DNA of 64,000 nt. It comes from Pristionchus mayeri. Lineage: Eukaryota; Nematoda; Chromadorea; Rhabditida; Neodiplogasteridae. Positions 35,340-47,320 of this stretch are shown one piece after another (the first letter of the stretch is position 1; every line of letters starts with the position of its first letter). The position numbers and the translations under genes are program-made. The stretch is taken from positions 4,402,001-4,466,000 of the forward strand of contig BTRK01000001.1 in the NCBI GenBank assembly GCA_036245805.1, in the 5' to 3' direction. Below the pieces are notes generated by a model. That model did no database searches. It saw nothing but the letters and a program-made list of their open reading frames with translations, and was not told where the DNA came from.

Positions 35340-35920
35340 ATCATTAAAAATTTGCAAAACAACTACATGCCTCCACGTTCCGATGCCGCATAGTGTCTCT
35401 GATGCGAGATGGTTGCTCTCACTCTCGATCAACTCCGTGTGCTGTGCTTGCGATTTATTTTTTTAACGTTTCCAACCAATCGGGGAGACTCGAGTTTCAC
35501 TCCTTGGTAATCTTCTGTGAATTGAAGGCACGGGTAATATTATCGTCGTTGATCCCACAGAATTATAAAAAACCCCTTCAATATACTTCACCCACTCGGA
35601 TGTGCTGCCGTTCCCTAACTCACCTGCACTTCCACTTCCCTTGGGGGGCACTCTTCTCCTATTCTGTGTCCGGATAAGTATACTCACCTCGTTCGTTTCG
35701 AGGGGCATCCAGCCCCTTCCCCCTCTCTACATTACAAACGCTGCATCTCTGACGACACAAGGCCGGTCGAATGGAGGAGGTTCGCGCAACCTTGATTTTC
35801 CACGCACTCTAGCATTCTTTAGCTAACGAAAAAGAGGTTATGGAATCTGAAAAGTCAGTATGTTCTCGAGAATAAAATCAGAAACAAATGATGAAAGTCT
35901 CCTCACAGTGTAAACACATA
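35340..35920. other. Possible decayed 5' part of the retroelement
   Basis: Frames on - here (for example 35708-35463) have no stop over 80 codons but no recognisable endonuclease motif. The stretch lies between two retroelement pieces and is probably retroelement-derived. Confidence 0.35.
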
Positions 35921-36291
35921 TTATTATTATTATTTATCACATCAGGCAGTAGTGCTCAGGTGAGGATGGGGCCATATTATTCATAAGCTGCGCTCCACCA
36001 ATGGGGTCCAATGGTTCTCCTGAGTTCATCTCGCAATCGAGTCTTGGGATGGCCTTGAGGGCGGGCACGTTTGTAGGGTGTAGCCACACGCGTCCAGTGG
36101 TTGACTTGCATCTCCCGTAACTTCAGCGCCCATTTTGCATTGCATATAAGGGCCTCCTTATTCCAGTCGCTTACTCCAGTGTTCTCCCGCAGTCTCTCGT
36201 TTCTCATTATGTCCTTGAGTGTCACTCCAACCGTTCTGCGCTCCATCTTCCTTAGTGTGGCATGTCGCTTGCTCGAAGCGCCCACGAGCAA
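35921..36291 (-). pseudogene. 3' fragment of a second RTE-like element
   Basis: The 105-codon frame matches the end of the element at 56563-57399 (KMERR, GVTLKD, MRNERLRE, WALKLREMQVNHWTR, RARPQGHPK). Both share the 3' end CAGTAGTGCTCAGGTGAG (one base differs). Here it has a TATTAT microsatellite tail. The fragment abuts the first recognisable exon of the main transporter copy. Confidence 0.85.
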
Positions 36292-36350
36292 GCGACAAGG
36301 AACGGCGAAACTTTAACTTTCGCCGATTTTAAAATATTCACTAATTGCAG

Positions 36351-39300
36351 GGTATTTATACATTCCTTTCGGGGCCTAATGAAGACGTTTGCTGGATTGG
36401 GGTTCACTGCAGGACCACCCATTGGTACGAATTTGCAGACACTATTTTATTGAGAGCAACTTTCCAAGTAATTAGAGCGGATCGTTCCATATATCTGGGA
36501 AATCCGTAGCCCTAATGTACTGGAAATATTGTGGTGTAAGTTTACATTAAATCGGTTTCCCGAATACATGAATATCAATGAGCGATTTTAAGAAAACAAC
36601 TATTTTAACCAACATTATGCAAAATTTTCAAAAACAGAAATATGTTTTTCATTTATTTCTTATTCAGGCGGTTTCCGCTACGAGATGGGCGGCTTCCAGA
36701 CTCCATTCCTTGTTCAGGTAACAATTCTCATCAGAGATACCGTACTCTCCTGCCTCCTGACTCACACGATAGTCACGGTAGTCTGACTATTTAACATCAC
36801 TTTTGACGTTATCAGCCATAGCCTTTCACGAAAAATTACCTGTGGAATTCCGGCGACAAGAGCGCCTCATTACTCAGTGGTGTAGCTTCATTTGATTTGT
36901 TTTGCGTTGTCGTGTGAAAAGATACAATGAATTCAATTTTTAAAATGATGTTATATAATTTTTAAAGAAGGAGTAACACGAAAAAATAGTTCAATTAGCC
37001 GTTATGTGTATGTCATAGAAGCCTGCAGCCCGATAATGAATCACTTTATCAGAAGTTCCACAGACAGCTCTGAGGCTATTTACATACGCGCAAAGTTCAT
37101 TGACAGCGCAGGGATGTGACTAGTTCGTTTATGTTTCACTTGCTCAACATAAGTTTCGCCTCGTTCTTGGGCTAATTTGGCTACAGTTCCCCATTTCGAG
37201 CGCAATATCTTCGTGGGGGACTCCCTAGCATCCATCCGTGTTACCCCTTCTTTAATATTGTAATTTGTAGACGATCCAGTGGACGAGAATGCGAAGGGAA
37301 TGCTGGACATGCTTCGCATCTCTCACATCTGGTCGGTATTATTACTTTTTTGTTGTGATTTTTTACCTCGCGAATGAGGGCATAATTGGGCTCCATAGGT
37401 GTCCACGCCGGCGGCGTGCGCACCGCCTCACATGCCTCACATTTTGAAAAGCACTGGCACCGTGTCCAATCGATTGTACAGTACTCAAGACATTACAGTA
37501 ATCCAGTTCCATGGGTCAGATCCAGTTCCTTGGGTCAAACATTTTTCTAAAAATTTCAAACTTTTTTCTAAAAATCCAAAATCGATCATAAAATGATTGA
37601 GATATATGAGTGACTATCTGAGAGAAGTGACCAATTCAACCTATATGCCGTACAGCGAAAAATGAAGTGTTGATTTTAAGATGTTCCTAGGGGTAACTTT
37701 TCACGTAGAGTTCGAAAATCGACCTTAGAAAGCCGTATCTCTAACCCCTAGTTTTCTGTAGCACGCCTCAACGTCGAGGTCGGTTTTTCTAACTTTTGAA
37801 CGGATCATCCAAATCCTATACATGTTTAGTAATTCTGAAAGAACTCGACGAGATAAGCATTTTTACTGTTGGAAGTTAAAGGCAAGCTCTTCTGTGAAAA
37901 AAGTTGGAGCCGTTTGAATATTCTAAATTTATGTCGTGAAAACACCTTCACTCGGTCGTACTTTTAACTACATTCATCAAATTCCCCGTAAAAATTTACC
38001 CCAGAATGCAAATTTGGAGTCCATTTGGCGTGTTTCAATGGGATCATATGATTCGAGAAAGAGGCAAGTGTATCGTTTTCTCATGAAGAATGCATATTTA
38101 TTTGCCGTTCCAAAGCGATTCAGACACACTCCGACTATTTTAAGATTAGTATTGAATAGGCAAAAATAAAGGCTTTCAAAAATGCGGATTTCGGATTATT
38201 TATACAAAAATCGATTTTCATCACCTCATGTGGTCCCATATTTATATGAAAATAACTGTCCATTCCGAATTCCAATCCGAAAGTTCTCGTGCACAATTTC
38301 AAATATGCTTCCACGTCAGACAAAATATTACAGCAGGTGGTCATCACCAATGCATAATATAAGAATAAGTGGCCTTGAAAACGCTACAAATAACATGACA
38401 AATTTATATTTTATTTAAAAAAAGTATAATTTTGAATGAAAATCTGTGATATTTTTGTATTATTAAACGTATCCTTCATAGAGAGACCATGAAATACTTG
38501 CGAATCTGCCAAAATCGTTAGTCACCAAAATTCGAGTTTTCGACTATTCTCGTGACTTTTCTCGTGAGAGGCGTGATATGTTAGGATACTTTACAATAAT
38601 TTAATGCTCGATTTTGGATTTTTAGAAAAATGTTTGACCCAGGGAACTGGATCTGACCCAAGGAATTGGGTTACGGTAGTTACTTGAGTACTGTAGAATC
38701 GATTGGGCACGGTGCCAGGGCTTTTTAAAAAATAAAGTTAGTTTGTGATAATCGTGGGTTACGGTAGTGGTATACGGTATCAGGGGGTACTGTAGAGTCG
38801 ATTGGGTACGGTACTTTATTTTTTTGAAAATAAAGTCAGTTCGAGATAATAGCGGGTTACGGTAGTGATATCACGCCTCTCATGAGAGAATCGGGACAAA
38901 TCGGCGTTTTCAGTTGACATTAAAATTTTCGAAAATCTTGTTTATTATGGTTCCATTTAGTACTTGTATAGACTAGACTAAAACTGAAGTTTCAGATTTT
39001 TTTCATGCTTCGCAGCTGCAGCAGCCTGCCGCAAAGTTGGATCGTGTAGACATCGTTTTCGATGTTTTTATCAATAAAAGTTGTAATTTTTGAACACGAA
39101 TGTGTTTTTATGATCAGATGAACCATTTTAGTGCAACTTGTTCATTTTTCACTTTTGCGACCTTTGCAGCAAAGGCAGTTCATACAGGTTTTTAATTTCT
39201 TACTCGCACACAGATTTCCCCCCCCCCCCCCCACTCCAAACTTTCCCAGTTTATAGAGCTCGAAATTATGTACTTACATGATTTTTTTTCGGATTTTATC

Positions 39301-42300
39301 TCGACGGGTAAGGTACTTTCCCAGAGCCTTAAATACATTCTAATGGGCTGCACGAGTCACCATCTGGGAATTCGTAATCTCAGGACCGCCAGTTCGAATC
39401 CCGGCAAGTACACAGCTGTTTTTGCTGAACTCGAAACAACTCGAATATGTTGAGGAAGTAAGTATGGAACAAAAACGCATGAAAAATCAATGGAAAGAAA
39501 ATGGCAAAAACAGCTGTGTACTTGCCGGGATTCGAACTGGCGGTCCTGAGATTACGAATTCCCAGATGGTGACTCGTGCAGCCCATTAGAATGTATTTAA
39601 GGCTCTGGGAAAGTACCTTACCCGTCGAGATAAATTCCGAAAAAAAATCACGTAAGTACATAATTTCGAGCTCTATAAACTGGGAAAGTTTGGAGTGGGG
39701 GGAAATCTATGTTCGAGTAAGAAATTAAAAACCTTTATGAACTGCCTCTACTGCAAAGGTCGCAAAAGTGAAAAATGGACAAGTTGCACTAAAATAGTTC
39801 ATCTGATCATAAAAACACATTCGTGTTCAAAAATCGCCACTTTTATTAGTGAAAACCTCAAAAACTACTTCCACACATCCCAGCTTTGCAGCAGCCTGCT
39901 GCAGCTGCGGAATCCAATAGGGTCGAAACAATTTTGGGGGGTCTTCTTCGACCCAATACAGATGTAAAAAACAAAAGAACTTGAACATTTTATTTTTCAA
40001 TGTGAACTCGTTGTCCCGATTCTCTCATGAGAGGCGTGATATACGGTATCTACTGGTACTGTACTATCGATTGGGTACGGTACTTCTTGACCTACCATCG
40101 ATTTTGACCATGACCACCTATACATGCCCCCCCGCACCGCCCCCCAAACCGACGATATGTCCCCCAAAACCGACGATATGTCCCCCAAATTTAACGTCCC
40201 TAAAATTACAAAAGGGCCAACAATTGCTTTACAATTAATTTTACTGATTTTGGAGTTTATCCGTCGTGTACATTGTGCCATCCGGGAGTGTTGAAACGAG
40301 CACGATTATTTTAGTAGTCGAGGGGGGTGGTATTTGTGGTTGTGGAAGTCGAGGCTTAGACCGAATCAGTTGTCCTAGTCGAGGGGGAATAGTAGTGATA
40401 AGGACATAATCAGAGGCATCATTCATTATTTCTCTGCGCCCTTCACCGAGATTGGCATCACGCAAAAGTGCAGATGCTTGGGGAGAACACTATCCATGAT
40501 AGTCTGTGCATATTGCTCGGCCATGTAATGATCTCCTAACGATTTATCCCCATCATTTTAAGCCGAAAAGCTCGATATATCCCCTGAAACCGACGATATG
40601 TCCCCCAAATCAGACAGGACCCAATATGTCCCCCCAAACCACACAGAGCCCATAATTGCCTTCACGGACAGCGTGTGAATTATGAAAGACTTCTGTTGCA
40701 CAAATGTTGCTGGTGAACCCATATAGCACGCGATTCTCATTTGTTTCCTTGTCAGAATGGACGAATGATTTGACTTTGACATTCAGGTGTTCGCTACAAT
40801 CGTTTGCTCGATATCGCTCTCCTTCCTCGATCCAACTCTCGAAGCTCATCTCAGAACGGTGAGGATATGGCAACGAATTGTTGTAATATTTCTCGCCAAT
40901 CCTCGCACGTATCAATTATCCCGACCAAAGTATCCAATTAGTCAATTAGTGATAGTTGTGTATCGCAAAATGTCAACGATTCGACTCCAAGATTTTATTG
41001 AAATTTTTTACAATAATATCCAGTTTACTAATGATACCCAACTGGAGAACGATATTTTTTCCATGTGGAATCGGATCAATGTTGTCATGATATCGATTGT
41101 TCAATTCAATCTCACTCCCACCCTCGTCGGTCTCATGTTCCTCCTCTGTGGAGGAATGTACACGCTCTCTGCGCCATTCTGGGGATTCCTGATCTATCGG
41201 TTAGTGACATTTTATTTAATTAGGTGTTAAAAATAATATTTCTATTATTCCGCCTGGACTAGTGAAACGAGGGGGCGGACAATCCGGCAACGGACAATCC
41301 GGCAACGGATCACCCTTCGCTGGAGATTCGAGCTAGCTATTTGGGTGTTGTTTCATTGTAACAAATGTGTGCTACCCTACCTTTGAATATATAATTCTTG
41401 TTACCAGGCGATCATGAATTTTGCTCCATATCTATGTATAGGGGTTCATGGTCCAAAATTGAGAATTTGACTACAAAACGATTGTTAGATAAACACCAAA
41501 TGCCGAATCCAATTGGTACTCATGTTAATCAGTAACTACTTTACCCTAGTAACATGGGTATCAATTAGTTACGGCATTTGGTGTTTATCTAACAATGGGT
41601 TTCTGCTTAAATTCTAAATTTTGGACCATGAACCCCTATACATAGATATGGAGCAAAAGTCATGAGCGCCTGGTAACAAGAATTATTTATTCAAAGGTAG
41701 GGTAGCACATACTTGTTACAATGAAACAACACCCAAGTAGCTAGCCCGAATCTCCAGCGAAGGGCGATCCGTTGCCGGATTGTCCGCCCCCCGTGAAACG
41801 AGGTTTCAGTATTGACTGAAGTATTGGTTAGAAGTGGAACGCTTGATTCTGTTTTGGGCGATGACTATACATATACAAAGGGTAGAATAGGATTTACTGA
41901 AGAATTTAAAATGATTTTATGTTTTTTTTTTATTTTCTCAGATTCCACTGCACGGACGCTCTGATGCTCTTCGGCGCAGTCTTCACAATCCTCGCGATGT
42001 TCATCATTGGCCCCGCCCCCTTCATGCCTTTCGACAAGTGAGTGGAGGGGGTTTATTGATTGGAGAAAAAATATAGATTTGTGATTTGGAGATAATAAAG
42101 ATGCAGAAGGCTTGAAAATACTTGGAAACATGTTTTCGTAGAATCAAAATATTTTTTTAATGTTTTGCCTATAAGTGAGTTGTGGGTTTCAGGAGCACCG
42201 ATTCCGCCTACATCCATTTCGAGTGGTAACAATTACAATTTCCACTAATGTTGAAATGGAACGCCATTTTATAGTGAGGAAAAGTTCGAGAAACAGTAGG

Positions 42301-42420
42301 GAACCTTCAATGAAATCTCTGTAGAGACCTCGTAGTGATTGGAGTGGCTCTTACTATTCTCGGATTGGCAGCAGGAGCCCTCTACATCCCCACCTTCCAG
42401 CGATGTCTCGACGTCGTCAA
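36351..42420 (+). CDS. SLC18B1-like MFS transporter, main copy, incomplete at both ends
   Basis: Exons: 36351-36424 (MKTFAGLGFTAGPPIG), 36668-36717 (GFRYEMGGFQTPFLVQ), 37271-37335 (PVDENAKGMLDMLRISHIW), 40787-40858 (SISLSFLDPTLEAHLRT), about 41024-41199 (NLTPTLVGLMFLL, APFWGFLIYR), 41942-42037 (CTDALMLFGAVFTILAMF, GPAPFMPFDK), 42193-42222 and 42325-42420 (ALTILGLAAGALYIPTFQ). The order and motifs follow SLC18B1, a 12-helix H+-antiporter-like carrier of vesicle or lysosome membranes: the ETFSGLG-like motif before a GPP loop, FLDPTL in helix 7, the GP-P turn and the IPTF helix. Phases agree from 40787 onward. At least one exon is missing between 36717 and 37271, no N-terminal exon was found, and the exon after 42420 is not recognised. 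Introns hold several whole transposons. It could be expressed, or be a recent pseudogene. Confidence 0.7.
36968..37251. mobile_element. TTAA-flanked MITE, family M1, copy 2
   Basis: It matches 26866-27147 end to end and sits between TTAA copies. Its right end lies only 19 bases before the 37271 exon, so it now forms part of the pyrimidine-rich acceptor region. Confidence 0.85.
37440..38740. repeat. Composite palindrome in a transporter intron
   Basis: The outer arms 37440-37595 and 38605-38735 pair (GGCACCGTGTCCAATCGATT against its complement; TGACCCAGGGAACTGGATC-type motifs). The interior 37600-38350 is a diverged partial FB-A copy in one orientation. A single FB-C terminus (GAGAGGCGTGATAT) lies near 38565-38578. 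Confidence 0.7.
38871..40039. mobile_element. Foldback element, family FB-C, with tRNA-like arms
   Basis: The ends TCACGCCTCTCATGAGAG and CTCTCATGAGAGGCGTGA lie next to TA on both sides. The arms (38871-39425 and 39505-40039) pair well. Each arm contains the tRNA-like motif near 39355-39415 or its complement. The left arm has 15 C at 39218-39232 against six G in the right arm. It lies in an intron of the main transporter copy. Confidence 0.9.
39350..39420 (+). other. tRNA-like sequence (Thr-CGT-like arms), inverted copy at 39515-39590
   Basis: GCCAGTTCGAATCCCGGC forms a good T arm with B box. Before it, CTGGGAATTCGTAATCTCAG can form an anticodon arm with CGT in the loop. The D arm and acceptor stem are poor. 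It is read as tRNA-derived, not as a working tRNA. Confidence 0.5.
41273..41792. mobile_element. MULE-like foldback with 11-bp target duplication
   Basis: The direct repeat GTGAAACGAGG (41262-41272 and 41793-41803) flanks a 520-bp palindrome with ends GGGCGGACAATCCGGCAACG and its complement, and an internal GGCGATCATGAATTTTGC motif. Target duplications of 9-11 bp fit Mutator-type elements. It lies in the transporter intron between exons at 41199 and 41942. Relatives are at 42655-42900 and 48643-49030. Confidence 0.85.
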
Positions 42421-42609
42421 GTGAGAGCAATATCATTGTATTTTTAACACGAAACTCCACAAGAAATTGTCTTTGAAGTGCCTAACTAGAGTTTTTGAAT
42501 TAGTGAAACAGAAATGTGAAATTGAAAAATTTCTGGGGTTTAATAAAATTTCACCGCTTTTAAAAGAGATCGAGCGGCGCCTCGTTGCCTCGTATAGATT
42601 GTGATTGCT

Positions 42610-42905
42610 TCCGCCGGGGGTAGGACATGCAATAGACATTTCCGCAACGGACCGCCGTTCGATGAATAGTTTTCAGTTAAAACATGGGAGTAGTTTCATT
42701 GTAACTAGTGTGTGATACTCTACAAATACATATACAAATCTCATTGCCAGGCGATCATGAATTTCAATCGTCACCAACGACGATAAAATTCATGATCGCC
42801 TGGCAAGGAGATTTGTTATATGTCATTGTAGAGTAGCACACACTAGTCACAATGATACAAATCCCAAATGGCTGGGTTAACTTCTAGAGACCGTCCGCGG
42901 ATTGA
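42610..42905. mobile_element. MULE-like foldback, diverged
   Basis: A palindrome centred near 42777 (CCAGGCGATCATGAATTT pairs with AAATTCATGATCGCCTGG). The motif GGGGGTAGGACATGCAAT is shared, inverted, with 46615-46650. No clear target duplication. Confidence 0.65.
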
Positions 42906-43019
42906 CGAAACACAGCAAGTCAACAAAAAAAGCTCATTTGCGTGGCAGAATCCCTTTCATTGCGGACAATGGGATCGGCTGAACAATGGGAGGGAGACAA
43001 AGGGATCGATGTGAAATGC

Positions 43020-43545
43020 AGGGTTTTCCGAACGTTTGCTCATGCCACCACTGACTGAAATCGAAATTGAACAATCAGCCTCGTCAAGTTGTGCGTAAGT
43101 GGTTTAGGCAACTTTCTGCACAATCGCCATGCCCATATCTTAACTCTCCTCGGAGGAGATAGTTCTGGAGTGGGCAAAACAGTCGATTTCTGCTGTTTTT
43201 TGCAGGGTTTTCCGAACGTTAGCTCATGTAACTGCTGACTGAAATCGAAATTGAACAATCGGCATCGTCAAGTTGTGCGTAAGTGGTTTCGGCAACTTTC
43301 TGCACAATCGCCATGCCCATATCTTAACTCTCCTCGGAGGAGATAGTTCTGGAGTGGGCAAAACAGTCGATTTCTGCTGTTTTTTGCAGGGTTTTCCGAA
43401 CGTTAGCTCATGTAACTGCTGACTGAAATCGAAATTGAACAATCGGCATCGTCAAGTTGTGCGTAAGTGGTTTAGGCAACTTTCTGCACAATCGCCATGC
43501 CCATATCTTAACTCTCCTCGGAGGAGATAGCTCTAGACTGAGGCA
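43020..43545. repeat. 184-bp tandem repeat, 2.8 copies
   Basis: The unit beginning GGGTTTTCCGAACGTT repeats with period 184 at 43022, 43206 and 43390. The copies are almost identical, including CTCGGAGGAGATAG near each end. The two 72-codon frames on - are products of the repeat. Confidence 0.95.
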
Positions 43546-44315
43546 AACTGCCGCTTTACCTCAATGTGTTTCAAATTTCAATTATGTTTCAGCAAAATTT
43601 GAAGTACACATTTTGTCGCCAGTTTGATTGAATAGTGTTTTAACTATGTTTCAGCGGTCTATAACGGCAGTACCCCATTTTGTAAATTTATTTTGGGAAA
43701 TGTTGTATAAGAAATTTAATTTTCAGAAAAATATATTTAAAAAAAAATTATAGAAAATCAAATTGAGAACTTTTTTTTTGAAAAAAACCAGTTTGCGAAA
43801 ACTTTTTTGAGAAAGTCGTTTTTCAGAAATATTTAGCCGTAAATTGCTGATTACTGTAGCCGGGAAATAGAACTGCTCATAAAAACATAAAATTCGCATT
43901 ATTTAAAATTTTTATGATCTTTAATGGATGGGCACGACAATGAAAAGCCTAATGCGAACAAGAAAAAATATCAGAAATGATAATTTAACACTAAATAACC
44001 AAAGTGAAGGTGGCAAATATTCCGCGATTACGGTAGCTTACGAAACAACATTTCTGAAATGTGGATTTCTGAAAATAAATTTACAGCTCGGGGTACTACC
44101 TCTATAACGATTGGATTTTCCGATTCTCTTGATAGTTTGCTGCAATCAAAGAGTTCAAATAAGTTTCGCTAAATCAATAATATATTTTGTCTTCTATTTT
44201 CGGAATTAGGGGCGAATTTTCACCGACCGACTCTTGAGGTGATAATAGGCCAGAGTGGGAGGGCGAGATCGATCCGAAAATTGCTCTGCCACTCAAATTA
44301 ACTTTTTTTTCTGAC
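43546..44315. other. No gene seen
   Basis: AT-rich sequence with several A/T runs. No exon of the transporter's missing C-terminus was recognised here. Confidence 0.4.
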
Positions 44316-44319
44316 AAGG

Positions 44320-45090
44320 AAGATGCGCGGATTCGAAATGGACTCTCGGAACGAGATATACATGGTTCGAAAGCTCATAAAATTCTAAGAACTTTAGCAT
44401 CTTTGAAAAGTGCTGACAAGCCTCAGGGCAAGAAAAAAATCGATAATTTCGCTCGCGAATTTTTCCCTCGACACATGAGCGCTTTCGCGCAACCTTCCCA
44501 GCGAGCAGCTGTGGTGTAGTGGTGAGTGGATAAGAACGACGAGCGTGGGGTGAGGGTTCGAATCCGGCTATGCTCATTTTTCGGAAACTTTTTAAAGTCC
44601 TTACTGTCTTTTGGACTGCAGCCTACACATGATTTTGATCTTCCGATGCATACAGTCAATAACACTTTCGCGATCAAAAATAGATCAGCGTATGCATGAG
44701 TTTATATCATCGCTCTTGTATTGCAGTAAATCATTGTGTACATCCGAAGATCAAAATCATGTGTAGGCTGTAGTTCAAAAGACAGTTAGGACTTCAAAAA
44801 GTTTCCGAAAAATGAGCAAAAGGAAAATGAGCATAGCCGGATTCGAACCCTCAACCCCACGCTCGTCGTTCTAATCCACTCACCACAACACCACAGCTTG
44901 CTGGGAAGGTTGCGCGAAAGCGCTCATGTGTCGAGGGAAAAAAAAACACGAGCGAAATTATCGATTTTTTCTTGCCCTGAGGCTCGTCAGCACTTTTCAA
45001 AGATGCTAAAGTTCTTAGAATATTATGAGCTTTCGAACCATGTATATCTCGTTCCGAGAGTCCATTTCGAATCCGCGCATCTCCCTTGTT
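44320..45090. mobile_element. Foldback element with tRNA-like arms
   Basis: The arms 44320-44650 and 44740-45090 pair (GCGCGGATTCGAAATGGACT, and CGACACATGAGCGCTTTCGC). Each arm contains a tRNA-like segment, GTGGTGTAGTGGTGAGTGG followed by GGGTTCGAATCCGGC (44512-44575), or its complement (44835-44900). Confidence 0.85.
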
Positions 45091-45314
45091 GCTGTGCGTT
45101 GACTTGCTGTGCGAAATGGATATTGAAATTAATAGACGAATGCGTCAATCGACTATCCTTTGTTAGACGATTGAGGAATCGATTTATCACGTCAGCAATT
45201 GGCTATTCCAATTTCATTCCATTTTCCCTTTTTCTAATGGAGCGGTCCCCTCCCCATTTTATCCTTTTGGCCAAATGGATAAATAGTCGATTGAGAAACG
45301 GATAACTTCATTAT

Positions 45315-46476
45315 CACGGATCTCCTGTAAAAATGCAGGAACCGATGCGACAAAAATTTTTTTGGATCACGTATTTCGCTGTAAACGTGCGAACAGACCA
45401 AAGAGAGGGCGGGGAGAACGCCTGTCTACTTCATTCCTCGAAATTTGCATGTTGAATGATGACCTACCGCGTTGGAAGGCCGTATATCGGTCAATTTTTG
45501 ACCTACAGCGTGCGGATTTTTTTTCAATCGACTCGTAATAGAGATATCTGCAAATAAGTTCTTTTTCGCTCCGTGCGGAAATGACGTCTTCAGATAGTTT
45601 CAGTTTCATGCTCAGTTTCATAGTTTCATGCGAAAAACCGTTTTTCTCAACTCAATACGCTAATTTTCTACCTTTTCTGATAAAAACTTCACGATTTTTA
45701 TTCTTGAATCGGATTCCCCATACCCGAAATGGGGTACGTGCATAGTTCATTTGTCGTGGGAGGAGGAGTATCATATCTGCACTCAGTAGGGAGAATTTGA
45801 ACATAGTGCGATTTTTCTATTAATCACGTGTTGGTGCGTATCTCCCCTCCGACTTATGCAAATGAAAGAACTTAGACCACTTTTAGATACCTCTCCAGTA
45901 GGTCTCCAACAAGGTACGAAACCCTAAAGGTAGCCGTTTTCGAGATACGGAGTGAAAACCATATTCAATGGATTACACAGGGAGAATTACATTTTCTTCA
46001 AAAAAATTTTCCTAGATCCTTACTGAGTAGCGATATGATACTCCTCCTCCCACGACAAATGAACTATGCACGTACCCCATTTCAGGTATGGGGAATCCGA
46101 TTCAAGAATAAAAATCGTGAAGTTTTCATCAGAAAAGGTTGAAAATTAGCATATTGAGTTGAGAAAAACGGTTTTTCGCATGAAATTTTGTGAAGACATC
46201 ATTTCCGCACGGAGCGTAAAATAACTTATTTGTAGATTTCTCTATTACGAGTGGATTGAAAAAATCCGCTCGCTGTAGGTCAAAAATTGACCGATATACG
46301 GCCTTCCAACGCGGTAGGTCATAACTCCGTTCAACATGCAAATTTCGAGGAATGAAGTAGACAGGCGTTCTCCTCGCCCTGACTTTGGCTGTTCTCACGT
46401 TTACAGCGAAATCCGTGATCCAAAAAAATTCTCTCAATGGGGTTTCATTTTCCTGCATTTTTACAGGAGATCTGTG
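45315..46476. mobile_element. Foldback element, family FB-D, copy 2
   Basis: Same ends as the 16155 element (CACGGATCTCCTGTAAAAAT ... GGAGATCTGTG) and again between TTAT copies. Arms are more diverged. It is inserted in a TCGATTG-rich repeat that continues on both sides. Confidence 0.85.
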
Positions 46477-47109
46477 TTATCCGATTGAGGAACTAGTCGA
46501 TTGAGTGGTCAGTCGATTGATGAAATTAATAGAATTAATTAAATTTCTCTTCATTCTGCTATTGGATAAGCGGTTTGGCCGGTCTCTATTAACTTCCCCT
46601 CGAACGGCGCTCCGTTACGCAAATGTCCTACCCCCTTCCGCCAATATTACAACAATCACTATCTTCATTTCTCCAAGTTGCTTCGAATTCTTGCGAGAAA
46701 CTTGCAGATCGCTTCTGCGATGAATCCCAAGCGGTATACACAAATAAATGATATTGATCACCTTACTAGACGACATCTGGACATCCCTGGAATGATTATA
46801 ATTCCCATTGTCAATGATTGCATAACCTACAAAGCCGTGCTCCCTGTAAATGCATATTAATTATTCCACTACAACTTTTTGTATTTTAAAATTTCCTCAA
46901 ATCCAAGAGATGATCAAACAGTCGAACATCAATCGTGTCATCAAGAACCGCTGAAAATAAATTTCAGTTTCGAGAAATTCAACTTGAAAGTGACGCTCTA
47001 CTCATGTTTCACATATCCTTCAAACTCCATCATGTCGTTTTGAGAACAATCATTTCTCAAATTCCCCAAATAAAAATAAAGAAAGTAATAAACATATGAA
47101 AAATGACAT

Positions 47110-47320
47110 CACTTGATGACAAGGTGCCAATTATGAACATGACGAATATTGTGAAGACTGCGTCGAAGAGCATCAGGGCATCCAGGTTACATCCGAGAGT
47201 ATATTTGAGTACAATCTAACATTAAGAGACCGGATCGGTAAGAATCGACCATAATCACAACCCCCCGGACATGATTCCTTAGGAATGAGATCCAGGCGCC
47301 CACGCTGTATGTGTATGGAC
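47110..47320 (-). pseudogene. Transporter exon B and C relics
   Basis: On - 47320-47270 reads YTYSVGAWISFL (compare YTLSAPFWGFL). Then 47190-47110 reads DALMLFDAVFTIFVMFIIG, which matches DALMLFGAVFTILAMFIIG of the main copy closely, but no following PAP turn and no clean donor. Confidence 0.6.

Noticed and set aside
43040..43442. Two nearly identical 72-residue proteins on -
   Set aside because: They arise from the 184-bp tandem repeat.
43020..43545. CRISPR-like array
   Set aside because: Direct repeats are contiguous 184-bp units with no spacers, in eukaryotic DNA.
44512..44575. Functional tRNA gene
   Set aside because: B box is perfect but acceptor and D stems do not pair, and it occurs as an inverted pair inside a foldback element.
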